NCBI RefSeq assembly: GCF_014204715.1
Contig: NZ_JACHLY010000001.1
Coordinates: 4,362,501 to 4,426,500 of the forward strand
DNA from: Streptomonospora salina
GTDB lineage: Bacteria; Actinomycetota; Actinomycetes; Streptosporangiales; Streptosporangiaceae
Reading direction: 5' to 3'
DNA length: 64,000 nucleotides
In this document: piece by piece, positions 16,201-23,527 of the stretch
Layout of the letters: each line of letters begins with the position of its first letter
Numbering within the stretch: position 1 is the first letter of the stretch
The notes under the pieces: generated by a model
The model's input: only the letters and a program-made list of their open reading frames with translations
Database searches by the model: none
What the model was told of the DNA's origin: nothing
Position numbers and translations under genes: made by a program

Positions 16201-17085
16201 CGCATCTCCGGGTTCTTCCGCGACGCCTTCCCGCACGTCATCGGCATGGTCGACGACGCGATCAAGGCCGTCACCGAGCTCGACGAGCCCGCCGACCGGA
16301 ACTTCCCGCGCGCCCACGCGTTGGCCGACCACGCCGGCCACGGGGACTGGCGGCGCGCCACCACCCGCATCTTCGGATCGCGCCCGGGCGCCTACGGCGC
16401 GGGTCTGCTGCCGCTGATCGACGCCCGCAACTGGCGCGACGACGCCGACCTCGCCGAGGTCTACGCGGTCTGGGGCGGCTACGCCTACGGCCGCGGGCTC
16501 GACGGCCGCGAGGCGCGCACGGACATGGAGGCGTCCTTCCGCCGTATCTCGGTGGCCGCCAAGAACCAGGACACCCGCGAGCACGACATCGTCGACTCCG
16601 ACGACTACTTCCAGTATCACGGCGGCATGGTCGCCATGGTCCGCCGGCTGACCGGCGCCAACCCCGCGGCCTACGTCGGCGACTCCGCGGTTCCCGACCA
16701 GGTCAAGACCCGCACGCTGGGCGAGGAGACCCGCCGCGTCTTCCGTGCCCGCGTGGTCAACCCGCGCTGGATCGCGGCCATGCGCCGCCACGGCTACAAG
16801 GGCGCTTTCGAGCTCGCCGCCACCGTCGACTACCTGTTCGGCTACGACGCCACCGCAGGGGTCGTCGACGACTGGATGTACGCCAAGCTCGCCGAGAGCT
16901 ACGTGTTCGACCCGCAGAACCGCGAGTTCCTGGAGGAGTCCAACCCGTGGGCGCTGCGCGGCATGACCGAGCGGCTGCTGGAGGCCGCCGACCGCGAACT
17001 GTGGGAGAACCCCGACCCGCAGACGCTGGAGCGGCTGCGCGAGACCTACCTCGCCTTGGAGGGCGACCTGGAGGACGAGGACTGA
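13294..17085 (+). CDS. cobN: Cobaltochelatase subunit CobN
   Basis: 1,263 residues, usual length for CobN. The GTG at 13294 follows GAAGGACG. Recognisable segments include the N-terminal LLLSTADTELLA, VLSSYPTKHSRVGNAVGLDTP near residue 350, the HLGKHGTLEWLPGKG block near 545, the LPTGRNFYSVDPKAVPS block near 867, and a C-terminal W-D-F-Q-Y-H region. CobN is the large chelatase subunit that inserts cobalt into hydrogenobyrinic a,c-diamide, with ATP hydrolysis supplied by an AAA+/VWA partner. That partner is most likely the gene at 23,528. The riboswitch directly upstream makes it B12-repressed. The locus also encodes CbiX, an ATP-independent early chelatase. Confidence 0.95.
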   Translation: MATILLLSTADTELLAARAADSGYRTANPARTEPGDLGELLDGADIAVVRLLGGSEAWPGGLERLRAHGVPLVALGGEAAPDAEMIAHSSVPSGVATDAHAYLREGGIANLRELARFLSDTVLLTGEGFQPPQDMPEYGVHETGPRADGRAAPQPAADAPTVAVIFYRAHELSGNTGFVDTLCHAIADAGGAPLPVYSGSLRGLTRDSHPGLFAILDRADAVITTVLAAGGAVAADASGGGDEDAWDAGALAALDVPILQGLVLTSSRERWQASDAALTPMDAGMQVAIPEFDGRLITVPFSFKEIADDSGIPVYAADPERAARIAGIAVGHARLHAVPPARRRLGVVLSSYPTKHSRVGNAVGLDTPASAVRLFRELAGRGYDLGEDDALWRVPGPEEDRREDDGDPLIHALIRAGGHDVEWLSEDQLAVATNRVPLEDYLRWFEALPEALRTAVTEHWGPPPGDLYVDDSRGRPEIVLASLRFGNVVMMIQPPRGFGENPVAIYHDPDLPPSHHYLAAYRWLEASPETGDGSAPGFGAHAVVHLGKHGTLEWLPGKGLGLAAEDAPDAVLGDLPLVYPFIVNDPGEGTQAKRRAHAAVVDHLVPPMARADTYGDIAKLEQLLDEYAMVNDLDPDKAPALRQQIWTLIKAAELHHDLHRDEMPGDDEFDDFVMHVDGYLCEIKDVQIRDGLHILGDAPEGEPRINLVMAVLRASQVWAGQVGALPGLRAVLAGAFGLDEKVLLAEPGAQAEVPAELSGLVDGPARTASDALDLVDTLARRLVEAMEERGWAPEEAEPTVARELGSAVPAGESVEQAVRVLGFAAEEVVPRLAATRDEIGAVLHALDGGHVPAGPSGSPTRGLVNVLPTGRNFYSVDPKAVPSRNSWDVGQSLADSLVRRHLDDNGDYPRSVGLTVWGTAAMRTQGDDVAEVLALLGVRPTWDDASRRVTGFEIVPLEELGRPRIDVTMRISGFFRDAFPHVIGMVDDAIKAVTELDEPADRNFPRAHALADHAGHGDWRRATTRIFGSRPGAYGAGLLPLIDARNWRDDADLAEVYAVWGGYAYGRGLDGREARTDMEASFRRISVAAKNQDTREHDIVDSDDYFQYHGGMVAMVRRLTGANPAAYVGDSAVPDQVKTRTLGEETRRVFRARVVNPRWIAAMRRHGYKGAFELAATVDYLFGYDATAGVVDDWMYAKLAESYVFDPQNREFLEESNPWALRGMTERLLEAADRELWENPDPQTLERLRETYLALEGDLEDED

Positions 17086-17256
17086 GTCGTGTCCTGGCGC
17101 GTCCGCCCTCGCGTGCCCGGTGCGGGCGCCGCGCACGCCGCCGCGCGCCGCGCGCCCGTGCCGCCCGCGTCCGGAATGTGAGCCGCAGCTGTGTGGTTGC
17201 TCACTAGTAGCGGGTAGGTTGAGACCAAGCCGTGTCCGGACGGGAGGTCGGTAACC

Positions 17257-17697
17257 ATGCCGATGTGGGCCCTCTGGCTGATCGCGGCCGCCGCCCTGGG
17301 CGTCGCCGAGGTCTTCACCCTCACCCTGGCGCTGGGCCTGCTGGCCGTGGCCGCGCTGGTCGCCGGCGTCGCCGGCGCCGTGGGCATGGGCTTCGTCGGG
17401 CAGGTCCTCATCTTCATCGTCGCTTCGCTCGCCGGGCTGGTCGTGGTGCGTCCCATCGCCAAGCGGCACCTGTACCAGCCGCCGCCGCTGCGGTCGGGAA
17501 CCGACCGGCTCGTGGGGCAGTCGGCCGTCGTGGTCGACGAGGTCACCGGCGAGCAGGGCCGCGTCAAACTCTCCGGCGAGGAATGGTCGGCCCGCTGCAT
17601 CGACGAGGACACCGTGATCCCGCCGGGAACCCGGGTCGACGTCATGGAGATCGACGGAGCCACGGCCGTCGTCTACCCCAGGGAAGCGCTGCCGTGA
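17257..17697 (+). CDS. NfeD-like membrane protein
   Basis: 146 residues. Two or three hydrophobic segments fill residues 5-70, followed by a C-terminal OB-like domain (TDRLVGQSAVVVDEVTGEQGRVKLSG) typical of NfeD1b. It is followed 55 bp later by an SPFH-domain gene; the NfeD/SPFH pair is a conserved two-gene unit tied to membrane microdomain organisation. The serine-protease domain of long NfeD forms is absent, as expected for the short form. Confidence 0.85.
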   Translation: MPMWALWLIAAAALGVAEVFTLTLALGLLAVAALVAGVAGAVGMGFVGQVLIFIVASLAGLVVVRPIAKRHLYQPPPLRSGTDRLVGQSAVVVDEVTGEQGRVKLSGEEWSARCIDEDTVIPPGTRVDVMEIDGATAVVYPREALP

Positions 17698-17752
17698 CCG
17701 GGCCGCGCTGCACACCGTCCCCCGTCATCCGCTCGGCCACCCGGAGGTAGCC

Positions 17753-18895
17753 ATGGGGATCGAAATACTCTTCATCGTCATCGCTGCGCTAGTCGTACTC
17801 GCAGTCGTCTCGACGGTGCGGATCGTCCCTCAGGCACGCGCGTACAACATCGAACGGTTCGGCCGCTTCCAGCGCACCCTGAGGCCGGGGCTGAACTTCA
17901 TCATCCCGGTCGTCGACCGCGTCAACACCAAGTACGACCTGCGCGAACAGGTCTTCTCGTCCAAACCGCAGCCGGTGATCACCGAGGACAACCTCGTCGT
18001 CAACATCGACACCGTGCTCTATTACCAGATCACCGAGCCGCGGGCAGCCGCCTACGAGGTGGCCAACTACCTCGCGGCCATCGACCAGCTCACCGTTACC
18101 ACGCTGCGCAACGTCATCGGCGGCATGGACCTGGAGCGCACGCTGACTTCCCGCGAGGAGATCAACTCCATGCTGCGGGGCGTCCTCGACGAGGCGACCG
18201 GGAAATGGGGGATCCGGGTCAACCGCGTCGAGATAAAGGCCATCGACCCGCCGCCCTCCATCAAAGAGGCGATGGAGAAGCAGATGCGCGCGGAGCGCGA
18301 CAAGCGCGCCGTCGTGCTGCACGCCGAAGGCGAGCGCCAGCAGCGCATCCTCACCGCCGAGGGCGCCCGCCAGCAGGCCATTCTGGAGGCCCAGGGCGAC
18401 CAGCAGGCGCGCATCCTGCGGGCCGACGGCGAGGCCCAGGCCGTCGAGCGGGTCTTCCAAGCGGTCCACGCCAACAACGCCGATCCCAAGCTGCTCGCCT
18501 ACAAGTACCTGGAGATGCTGCCGCACCTGGCCAACGGCGAAGGCAACACCTTCTGGGTGATCCCCGGCGAGCTCAGCCAGGCGGTACAGAACGTCAGCAA
18601 GGCCTTCGCCTCCGAAACCGGCGCCGCAGCGCCCACCGGTTCCGAGCAGGAGGGTGCCGGGGAATCCGGTGAGCAGGCCGGCGAGGAGTCCCCGGCGGAG
18701 CTGACCGCAGCCCAGAATCGCGAAACGGCGACCCGGGCCGCCGACCACGCCGCCGAGATCGCCGCTGAGGCGGTGGCCAACGCCCGCCAGGAGGCCGCGG
18801 CCGCGGCGGGCGACGCGTCCGGCCAGGTTCCGGGGCAGCGTGCGACCGCCTTCGAGGGCGGACACGACGGCGACACGGAGAGCCCCAGCCGGTAG
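17753..18895 (+). CDS. SPFH/band-7 protein (QmcA/stomatin-like)
   Basis: 380 residues. One N-terminal span (LFIVIAALVVLAVVSTV) anchors an SPFH domain (about 25-180: RFGRFQRTLRPGLNFIIPVVDR, VEIKAIDPP). Next comes a long charged coiled coil with repeated ERQQRILTAEGARQQA-type segments (190-250), and a disordered Ala/Glu-rich C-terminal tail. Such proteins oligomerise as membrane scaffolds. The gene follows NfeD with which it is normally co-expressed. Confidence 0.9.
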   Translation: MGIEILFIVIAALVVLAVVSTVRIVPQARAYNIERFGRFQRTLRPGLNFIIPVVDRVNTKYDLREQVFSSKPQPVITEDNLVVNIDTVLYYQITEPRAAAYEVANYLAAIDQLTVTTLRNVIGGMDLERTLTSREEINSMLRGVLDEATGKWGIRVNRVEIKAIDPPPSIKEAMEKQMRAERDKRAVVLHAEGERQQRILTAEGARQQAILEAQGDQQARILRADGEAQAVERVFQAVHANNADPKLLAYKYLEMLPHLANGEGNTFWVIPGELSQAVQNVSKAFASETGAAAPTGSEQEGAGESGEQAGEESPAELTAAQNRETATRAADHAAEIAAEAVANARQEAAAAAGDASGQVPGQRATAFEGGHDGDTESPSR

Positions 18896-18982
18896 CCGGC
18901 GCGGCACCGCCGGGAGCGGGCGGCCGATCCGGCCCGCCCCGCCCGGCGGTGCGCGGGCCCGGGCCGCGGCCCGGGTGCGGGC

Positions 18983-19948
18983 TCAGGTCAGCAGCAGCTT
19001 GCCGGTCGTGCGCCGCGCCGCCAGGTCCTCGTGGGCGCGTGCCGCCTCGGACAGTGCGTAGCGCCCGCCGACACGCACCTCCAGCCGGCCGGATTCGACG
19101 AGCCCGAACACGTCGGCGGCGCGCTCCAGCAGCTCCGCACGGGTGGCCACGTAGTGCGCCAGCGACGGCCGGGTCAGATACACCGACCCGGCGGTGTTCA
19201 GCCGCTGCGGGTCCACCGGCGGCACGGCGCCGCCGGCCTGCCCGAACAGCGCGAGCACGCCGCGCATGCGCAGCGACGCCAAGCTCGCCTCGAAGGTGCC
19301 GGCGCCCACCCCGTCGTAGACGGCCGCCACCCCCTGGCCGTCGGTCAGCTCGCGCACCGCCGGCGCCACATCGGCGGTCGTGTAGTCGATGATCTCGTCG
19401 GCGCCGGCCTCGCGCGCCAACCGCTGCTTCTCCCCGGTGGAGGCGGTTCCGATGACCGTGGCGCCGCGCGCCTTCGCCAGTTGGACCAGCAGCAGCCCGG
19501 TACCGCCCGCGGCGGCGTGCACCAGCACGGTCTCGCCGGGTTGGACCGCGTAGGTCGCGTGGGTCAGGTAGTGCGCGGTCATGCCCTGCAGCAGGGTGGC
19601 GGCGGCCTGCTCGGCGGTGACGCCGTCGGGCACGGGGACCAGCCGCTGCACCGGAACCACGGCCTGGTCGGCGTAGCCGCCGGGCAGCATGGCCCAGGCG
19701 ACCCGGGCGCCTGCGGCGAACTCGGTGACGCCGGGCCCGACGGCGGCGACGCGGCCGGCCGCCTCGACCCCCGGGGTGAAGGGGGTGGGCACCGAGTAGG
19801 CGCCGCTGCGCTGGTAGACGTCGATGAAGTTGACGCCGCGGGCGTCGACGTCGACCAGCACCTCGCCGGCCCCCGGATCGGGTGTGTCGATGTCGGCGAG
19901 GCGCATGGCCTCGGGGCCGCCCTGCTCTTCGATGACGATGGCGCGCAT
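18983..19948 (-). CDS. qor: Zinc-free NADPH:quinone oxidoreductase
   Basis: 321 residues from ATG at 19948 (GAGAGGT upstream; a further-upstream ATG at 19975 is less likely). MDR superfamily: GroES-like half with FTPGVEAAGRV, then the Rossmann half with VHAAAGGTGLLLVQLAKARGATVIGT (GxxGxxx nucleotide site). The structural and catalytic zinc Cys set of alcohol dehydrogenases is absent, matching QOR enzymes that reduce quinones by one or two electrons. It is a stand-alone gene between the SPFH gene and a kinase gene. Confidence 0.85.
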   Translation of the reverse strand: MRAIVIEEQGGPEAMRLADIDTPDPGAGEVLVDVDARGVNFIDVYQRSGAYSVPTPFTPGVEAAGRVAAVGPGVTEFAAGARVAWAMLPGGYADQAVVPVQRLVPVPDGVTAEQAAATLLQGMTAHYLTHATYAVQPGETVLVHAAAGGTGLLLVQLAKARGATVIGTASTGEKQRLAREAGADEIIDYTTADVAPAVRELTDGQGVAAVYDGVGAGTFEASLASLRMRGVLALFGQAGGAVPPVDPQRLNTAGSVYLTRPSLAHYVATRAELLERAADVFGLVESGRLEVRVGGRYALSEAARAHEDLAARRTTGKLLLT

Positions 19949-20054
19949 GCCTGACCTCTCTGAGTGCTGCGTCATGGGGCTTGTCCGTGCAGGTGCTGCC
20001 GGCCTGCACAGGACCAGGCTAGGTCGCGAACACCGCCCTCGGCCGCCCCGGTCC

Positions 20055-22394
20055 TCAGGCGGTGTCGGCCGCCGTGCCTCCGGTTTCCGGGCCGCCGAGG
20101 CGCTGGAGCTCGAAGCGGTGGAACCCGACCATCGGCGTGTCCTCTTCGCTGCCGGTGCGCTTGAGCCGGATCCCCGTCCTGCGCGGCCGCTCCTCGGTCG
20201 CGTCGTCGGGCAGCGGGTCGGGGTCGACGGCTTCGAGCGCGTGTTCGCCGTTGACCCACAGGTCGAGGTCCATGGTCCCGGCGTCCTCGTCGGGTTCGCA
20301 GGTCAGCGTCACCGTGTTGAGGACGGGATCCGCGTCGTCGCCGTCCTCCAAGGGGGAGGAGTCCTCCGGCCGCGGGACGTAGCCGTCGACCTCGTCGGTC
20401 GAGGCCAGCGCCGCCTCCCCGGCGGGGCCGCCGTCGCGCCGGAGTTCGGCGCCGCCGCCGTCGAACCGGACCAGCGCCTCGTAGGAGGTGCTCTCGTCCT
20501 CGTCGTCGGCCTCCTGGAGGTGGCACCAGACACCGAACTCGCTGTAGTCGGGGCCGGCGAGCACTTCGACGTCGGCTTCGACCCGGGCGGCTTCGGGGAA
20601 TTCGCCCTCGTAGGGCGGGGTGTCGCCGATGGTGCCCCCGAAGTCGTTGGTCTCGGAGATGCGCAGGATCAGCCCGTGGTCGGGGTGGTAGGCCCGCTCC
20701 AGGTACTCGTCGTCGGATTCGTACTCGTCGACGTCCCAGCCGTTGGTGGCGAAGTCGTCCTGGTAGACGAGGGTGCCGTCGGGCGGCCCGCCGCCGAGTA
20801 GCAGTGCGGAGCCGATCACACCGCCCGCCACCAGTACCAGCACGGTCGCCGCGGCGCCCAGGAGCATGCCGGTGCGGCGCCTCCTGCGGGGCGCGGGGCC
20901 GCCGGGAGTGCCCCCGCCGCCCGGACCGCCCGGACCGCCGGGCGTCGCGGGGCCGCCGTAGCCCGCGGCCGGCTGCCCGTAGGGCGGCGAGACCGGTCCC
21001 GGCCCGTAGGGCTGCTGCCGGGGACCCGGCTGCGGCCCCTGCGGTCCCGGGGGGCCGGGCGGGGCCTGCGGTCCCGACGGGCCGTACTGGGGCTGGGGGC
21101 CGGACGGGTGGCCGTAGGGCTGCTGCTGTGGTCCGGCCGGGGGGAAGCCGCCGGGCGGCGCGTATCCCGCCTCGGCGCCCGGCGGGGGGCCGTGCGGCGG
21201 CTGCCACTGCGGACCGGGCGGAGGCGGCTGCGGCCCGGGTCCGCCGGCGGACCCGGGCCCGTACGGGGCCTGCGGACCCGACGCGGGACCGTCCTCCTGG
21301 GGGTAGGGCCGGGTGGCCGGTGCCGGGGATGCGGTGTCGGGCTGCTGCGGGTGGGGGGCCGGTTCGGTCGGGACCGCGTCGGTTCCGGGAGCGGCCGCGT
21401 CCCCGCCGTTCCCGGATCCGGAACCGGGCTCCGCGCCGTCGGCGGCTTCCGCCGCGGCGGCGCCGGTCGGCGCCCCGCCGGCCGCGCCCGCGGCCGCCGC
21501 GGTGGACGGCGGTGTCCAGGACTCGACCACCGTGTCGCCGGCGATCGCCTCCGCTTCGGCCGGGTCGTCCTGGCCCACCAGCATGGTCATCAGCTGCTGC
21601 GCGGTGGGCCGGTTGCGCGGGTCCTTGTCCAGTGCGCTGCGGATCAGGCCGGTCAGCTGCGCGTCCAGGCCTTCCAGGTCGGCCTCGCCGGAACTGATGA
21701 GGTGCAGCACCGCGGGGACCGTCTGCGCGTCGAACGGCGCCTTGCCGGTGCCGGCATAGGCGACGAGGCAGCCCCAGGAGAAGATGTCGGAGGCCGGGGT
21801 GATCTCGCCGCCGGCGATCAGCTCGGGCGCCAGGTAGGAGGGTGTGCCCATCAGCTGGCTGGAGCGGGTGACCGCGCTCTCGTCGTCCATGGCCCGGGCG
21901 ATACCGAAGTCGATCACCTTGGGGCCCACCGCCGAGAGCAGCACATTTCCGGGTTTGAGGTCGCGGTGGACGACGCCGGCGCGGTGGATGGCGGTCAGCG
22001 CCGCCGCGACCCCCAGGGCGAGGCTCTCCAGCGTTCCCCCGGCCATGGGGCCGTCGGCGGTGACGGACTGGGCCAGGTTGGGGCCGGGAACGTACTCCGA
22101 GACGATGAACAGCGGATCGCCGTCGAGGCGGGCGTCGAGGACGCCGGCGGTGGAGAACCGGGCGACTTTGCGGGCGGATTCGACTTCGCGCGCGAACCGG
22201 CGGCGGAAGTCGGAGTCGTCGGTCAAGTCGGGGTGGATCAGCTTGACGGCGACCTGCCGGTCGGCGGAGTCGCGGGCCAGGTAGACGGTGCCCATGCCGC
22301 CCCGCCCCAGTCTGCCCTCGATGCGGTAGTCGCCGAGCTCCTGGGGGTCGCCGGTGCGCAGGGGTTTGGCGCGCTCGTGCCCGTTGTCCGTCAC
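20055..22394 (-). CDS. Membrane Ser/Thr protein kinase
   Basis: 779 residues, GTG start at 22394. Kinase domain in residues 20-275: GRLGRGGMGTVY, VAVKL lysine, HRDLKPGN catalytic loop, DFGIA, GTPSYLAPE. A Pro/Gly/Gln-rich disordered segment (about 290-510) links it to one membrane span (residues 515-540). A 240-residue extracellular domain, rich in acidic residues and beta-like, follows; it is not made of PASTA repeats. The outer domain may sense a ligand by an unknown means. It is divergent from the SOS-boxed gene at 22,651, with which it shares about 250 bp of upstream DNA. Confidence 0.9.
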   Translation of the reverse strand: MTDNGHERAKPLRTGDPQELGDYRIEGRLGRGGMGTVYLARDSADRQVAVKLIHPDLTDDSDFRRRFAREVESARKVARFSTAGVLDARLDGDPLFIVSEYVPGPNLAQSVTADGPMAGGTLESLALGVAAALTAIHRAGVVHRDLKPGNVLLSAVGPKVIDFGIARAMDDESAVTRSSQLMGTPSYLAPELIAGGEITPASDIFSWGCLVAYAGTGKAPFDAQTVPAVLHLISSGEADLEGLDAQLTGLIRSALDKDPRNRPTAQQLMTMLVGQDDPAEAEAIAGDTVVESWTPPSTAAAAGAAGGAPTGAAAAEAADGAEPGSGSGNGGDAAAPGTDAVPTEPAPHPQQPDTASPAPATRPYPQEDGPASGPQAPYGPGSAGGPGPQPPPPGPQWQPPHGPPPGAEAGYAPPGGFPPAGPQQQPYGHPSGPQPQYGPSGPQAPPGPPGPQGPQPGPRQQPYGPGPVSPPYGQPAAGYGGPATPGGPGGPGGGGTPGGPAPRRRRRTGMLLGAAATVLVLVAGGVIGSALLLGGGPPDGTLVYQDDFATNGWDVDEYESDDEYLERAYHPDHGLILRISETNDFGGTIGDTPPYEGEFPEAARVEADVEVLAGPDYSEFGVWCHLQEADDEDESTSYEALVRFDGGGAELRRDGGPAGEAALASTDEVDGYVPRPEDSSPLEDGDDADPVLNTVTLTCEPDEDAGTMDLDLWVNGEHALEAVDPDPLPDDATEERPRRTGIRLKRTGSEEDTPMVGFHRFELQRLGGPETGGTAADTA

Positions 22395-22564
22395 AGTGCT
22401 GAGTTCCTTAGGCCAGGGGGAATTCGCGTCATAGCGTACAGACGCCCGGAGCGGGCGTGTCGGAGCCGATTGCCGGGCTTCGTCGAGCTTGGGGCGGGTG
22501 CATGTCGATTTTAGACAGGCCGCGCCGCATCCGGGTTCCGCATACTCCGGATATCGGCTATCGT

Positions 22565-22580
22565 TAGAACACGTGTTCGA
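22565..22580 (+). promoter_or_regulatory. LexA/SOS box
   Basis: TAGAACACGTGTTCGA at 22565-22580 matches the actinobacterial LexA consensus TCGAAC-N4-GTTCGA with one mismatch (A for C at position 2). It lies 70 bases upstream of the DUF6504 gene start, in the intergenic DNA shared with the divergent kinase gene. Confidence 0.7.
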
Positions 22581-22650
22581 ATCCAGGGTCTGTCCTTCCC
22601 CGCAGGCCGGAGCCTCCCGCGGGAGGCCGCAGCTGAGGGGAGTGTCGCCA

Positions 22651-22920
22651 GTGGGCCACGTCTACGGTGTGCCGGTCGCCGTCACCGAGCGCGAAGGACG
22701 GCCGGTGCGCTTCGTATGGGACCGCCGCGTCTACAACGTCCGCCACGTCGTCGACCACTGGATCACCCTGCGCTCCGACTGGTCGCGCGCGACCCGGGGC
22801 AACTTGCCCCAGCGCGCCCATTGGCGGGTCGAGGCGGGATCGACCCGTGCCCGGGGGGTGTACGAACTCCAGCACGACTCCGCCTCCGACGCGTGGCTGC
22901 TGGCCCGCGTCTGGGACTGA
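22651..22920 (+). CDS. DUF6504-type small protein, probable SOS gene
   Basis: 89 residues, GTG at 22651 preceded by GAGGGGAG. The sequence (VYGVPVAVTEREGRPVRFVW, VRHVVDHW) is that of the DUF6504 family. I recall members of this family being encoded beside translesion polymerase genes (ImuB/DnaE2 type) in actinobacteria, but this copy stands alone. A near-consensus LexA box 70 bases upstream makes it a likely DNA-damage-induced gene. It is a short beta-rich domain with no catalytic motif, so a polymerase accessory role is the best guess. A longer upstream frame without a ribosome site was not used. Confidence 0.75.
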   Translation: MGHVYGVPVAVTEREGRPVRFVWDRRVYNVRHVVDHWITLRSDWSRATRGNLPQRAHWRVEAGSTRARGVYELQHDSASDAWLLARVWD

Positions 22921-22925
22921 TCCGG

Positions 22926-22965
22926 CCGGGCGCCGGTCCGGTACCGGAACCGAACCGGCGCCCGG
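22926..22965 (+). terminator. 12-bp hairpin after the DUF6504 gene
   Basis: CCGGGCGCCGGT at 22926-22937 pairs with ACCGGCGCCCGG at 22954-22965. The 16-base loop contains a further CCGGTACCGG palindrome. It follows the stop codon by five bases. Confidence 0.75.
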
Positions 22966-22967
22966 TG

Positions 22968-23240
22968 TCCGCATCCGGCCGCCGCCCGCGGTACCCGGTC
23001 GCCTGCTCGAACTCCCGGCCGATCTCCCGCACCCGGTGGACGATGCGGGTGCGCTCGGCCTCGGCGCGGGCTGCGTCGGAGCCGGCGAGTGTGCGGCCCT
23101 CCGCGATGCCGCCGGCCAGGCCGGGTTCGAGCCGGTCGCGCGCACGGTCCAGCGGGAGGGGGACCGGCGCGGTGTCGACCCCCCAAGCGCGCGGCGGCGG
23201 GCGGATCGCGCCGGGGAGGCAGGGTGCGGTGCGCACCGGC
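22968..23240 (-). pseudogene. Possible remnant of a small coding sequence
   Basis: On the minus strand this stretch has nearly uniform G/C at third positions and reads as a helical charged protein (AEGRTLAGSDAARAEAERTR, VREIGREFEQATGY). No good start with a ribosome site is visible. The frame then runs without a stop through the terminator and antisense through the DUF6504 gene. I treat it as a decayed or very recent gene fragment; chance in GC-rich DNA is the alternative. Confidence 0.25.
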
Positions 23241-23317
23241 CGACGCGGTGGGGACGGTCCGGGGGCGGTATGAGACTCTTGGGAGCGGTGCCGGCGCTGG
23301 GCGGATCCGGCCGCACA

Positions 23318-23485
23318 CCCTGCGGTCGAGCCCCCAGCACGCAGGAACCCGGTGCGAATCCGGGGCGGTCCCGCCACTGTGACCGGGGAGCGGCCCGCAA
23401 CGAGCGCCACTGCCGGACGTCGTCCGGTGGGAAGGCGGCGGGCGAGCGGTGATCCGGAAGCCAGGAGACTGCGCGGCACCGGGCA
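23318..23485 (+). ncRNA. Cobalamin riboswitch upstream of chelatase I/D gene
   Basis: Contains GCAGGAACCCGGTGCGAATC, CGGTCCCGCCACTGTGACCGG, GCGCCACTGCCGGACG (peripheral P7-P10 part), GGGAAGGCGGC and the B12 box GAAGCCAGGAGACTG. All class-I cobalamin riboswitch elements are present in order. The final box is about 45 bases before the GTG of the chelatase gene, so it likely controls translation or termination there and in the downstream cobO. Confidence 0.93.
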
Positions 23486-23527
23486 CGACCCCTATGGGCG
23501 CGGATTCCCGAGGAAGGACTGACCTGC

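Noticed and set aside
13270-17715. A 1,481-codon open frame on the minus strand
   Set aside because: It is the antisense shadow of cobN and the NfeD gene. GC-rich codons leave few stops on the complement, and the translation has no recognisable domain.
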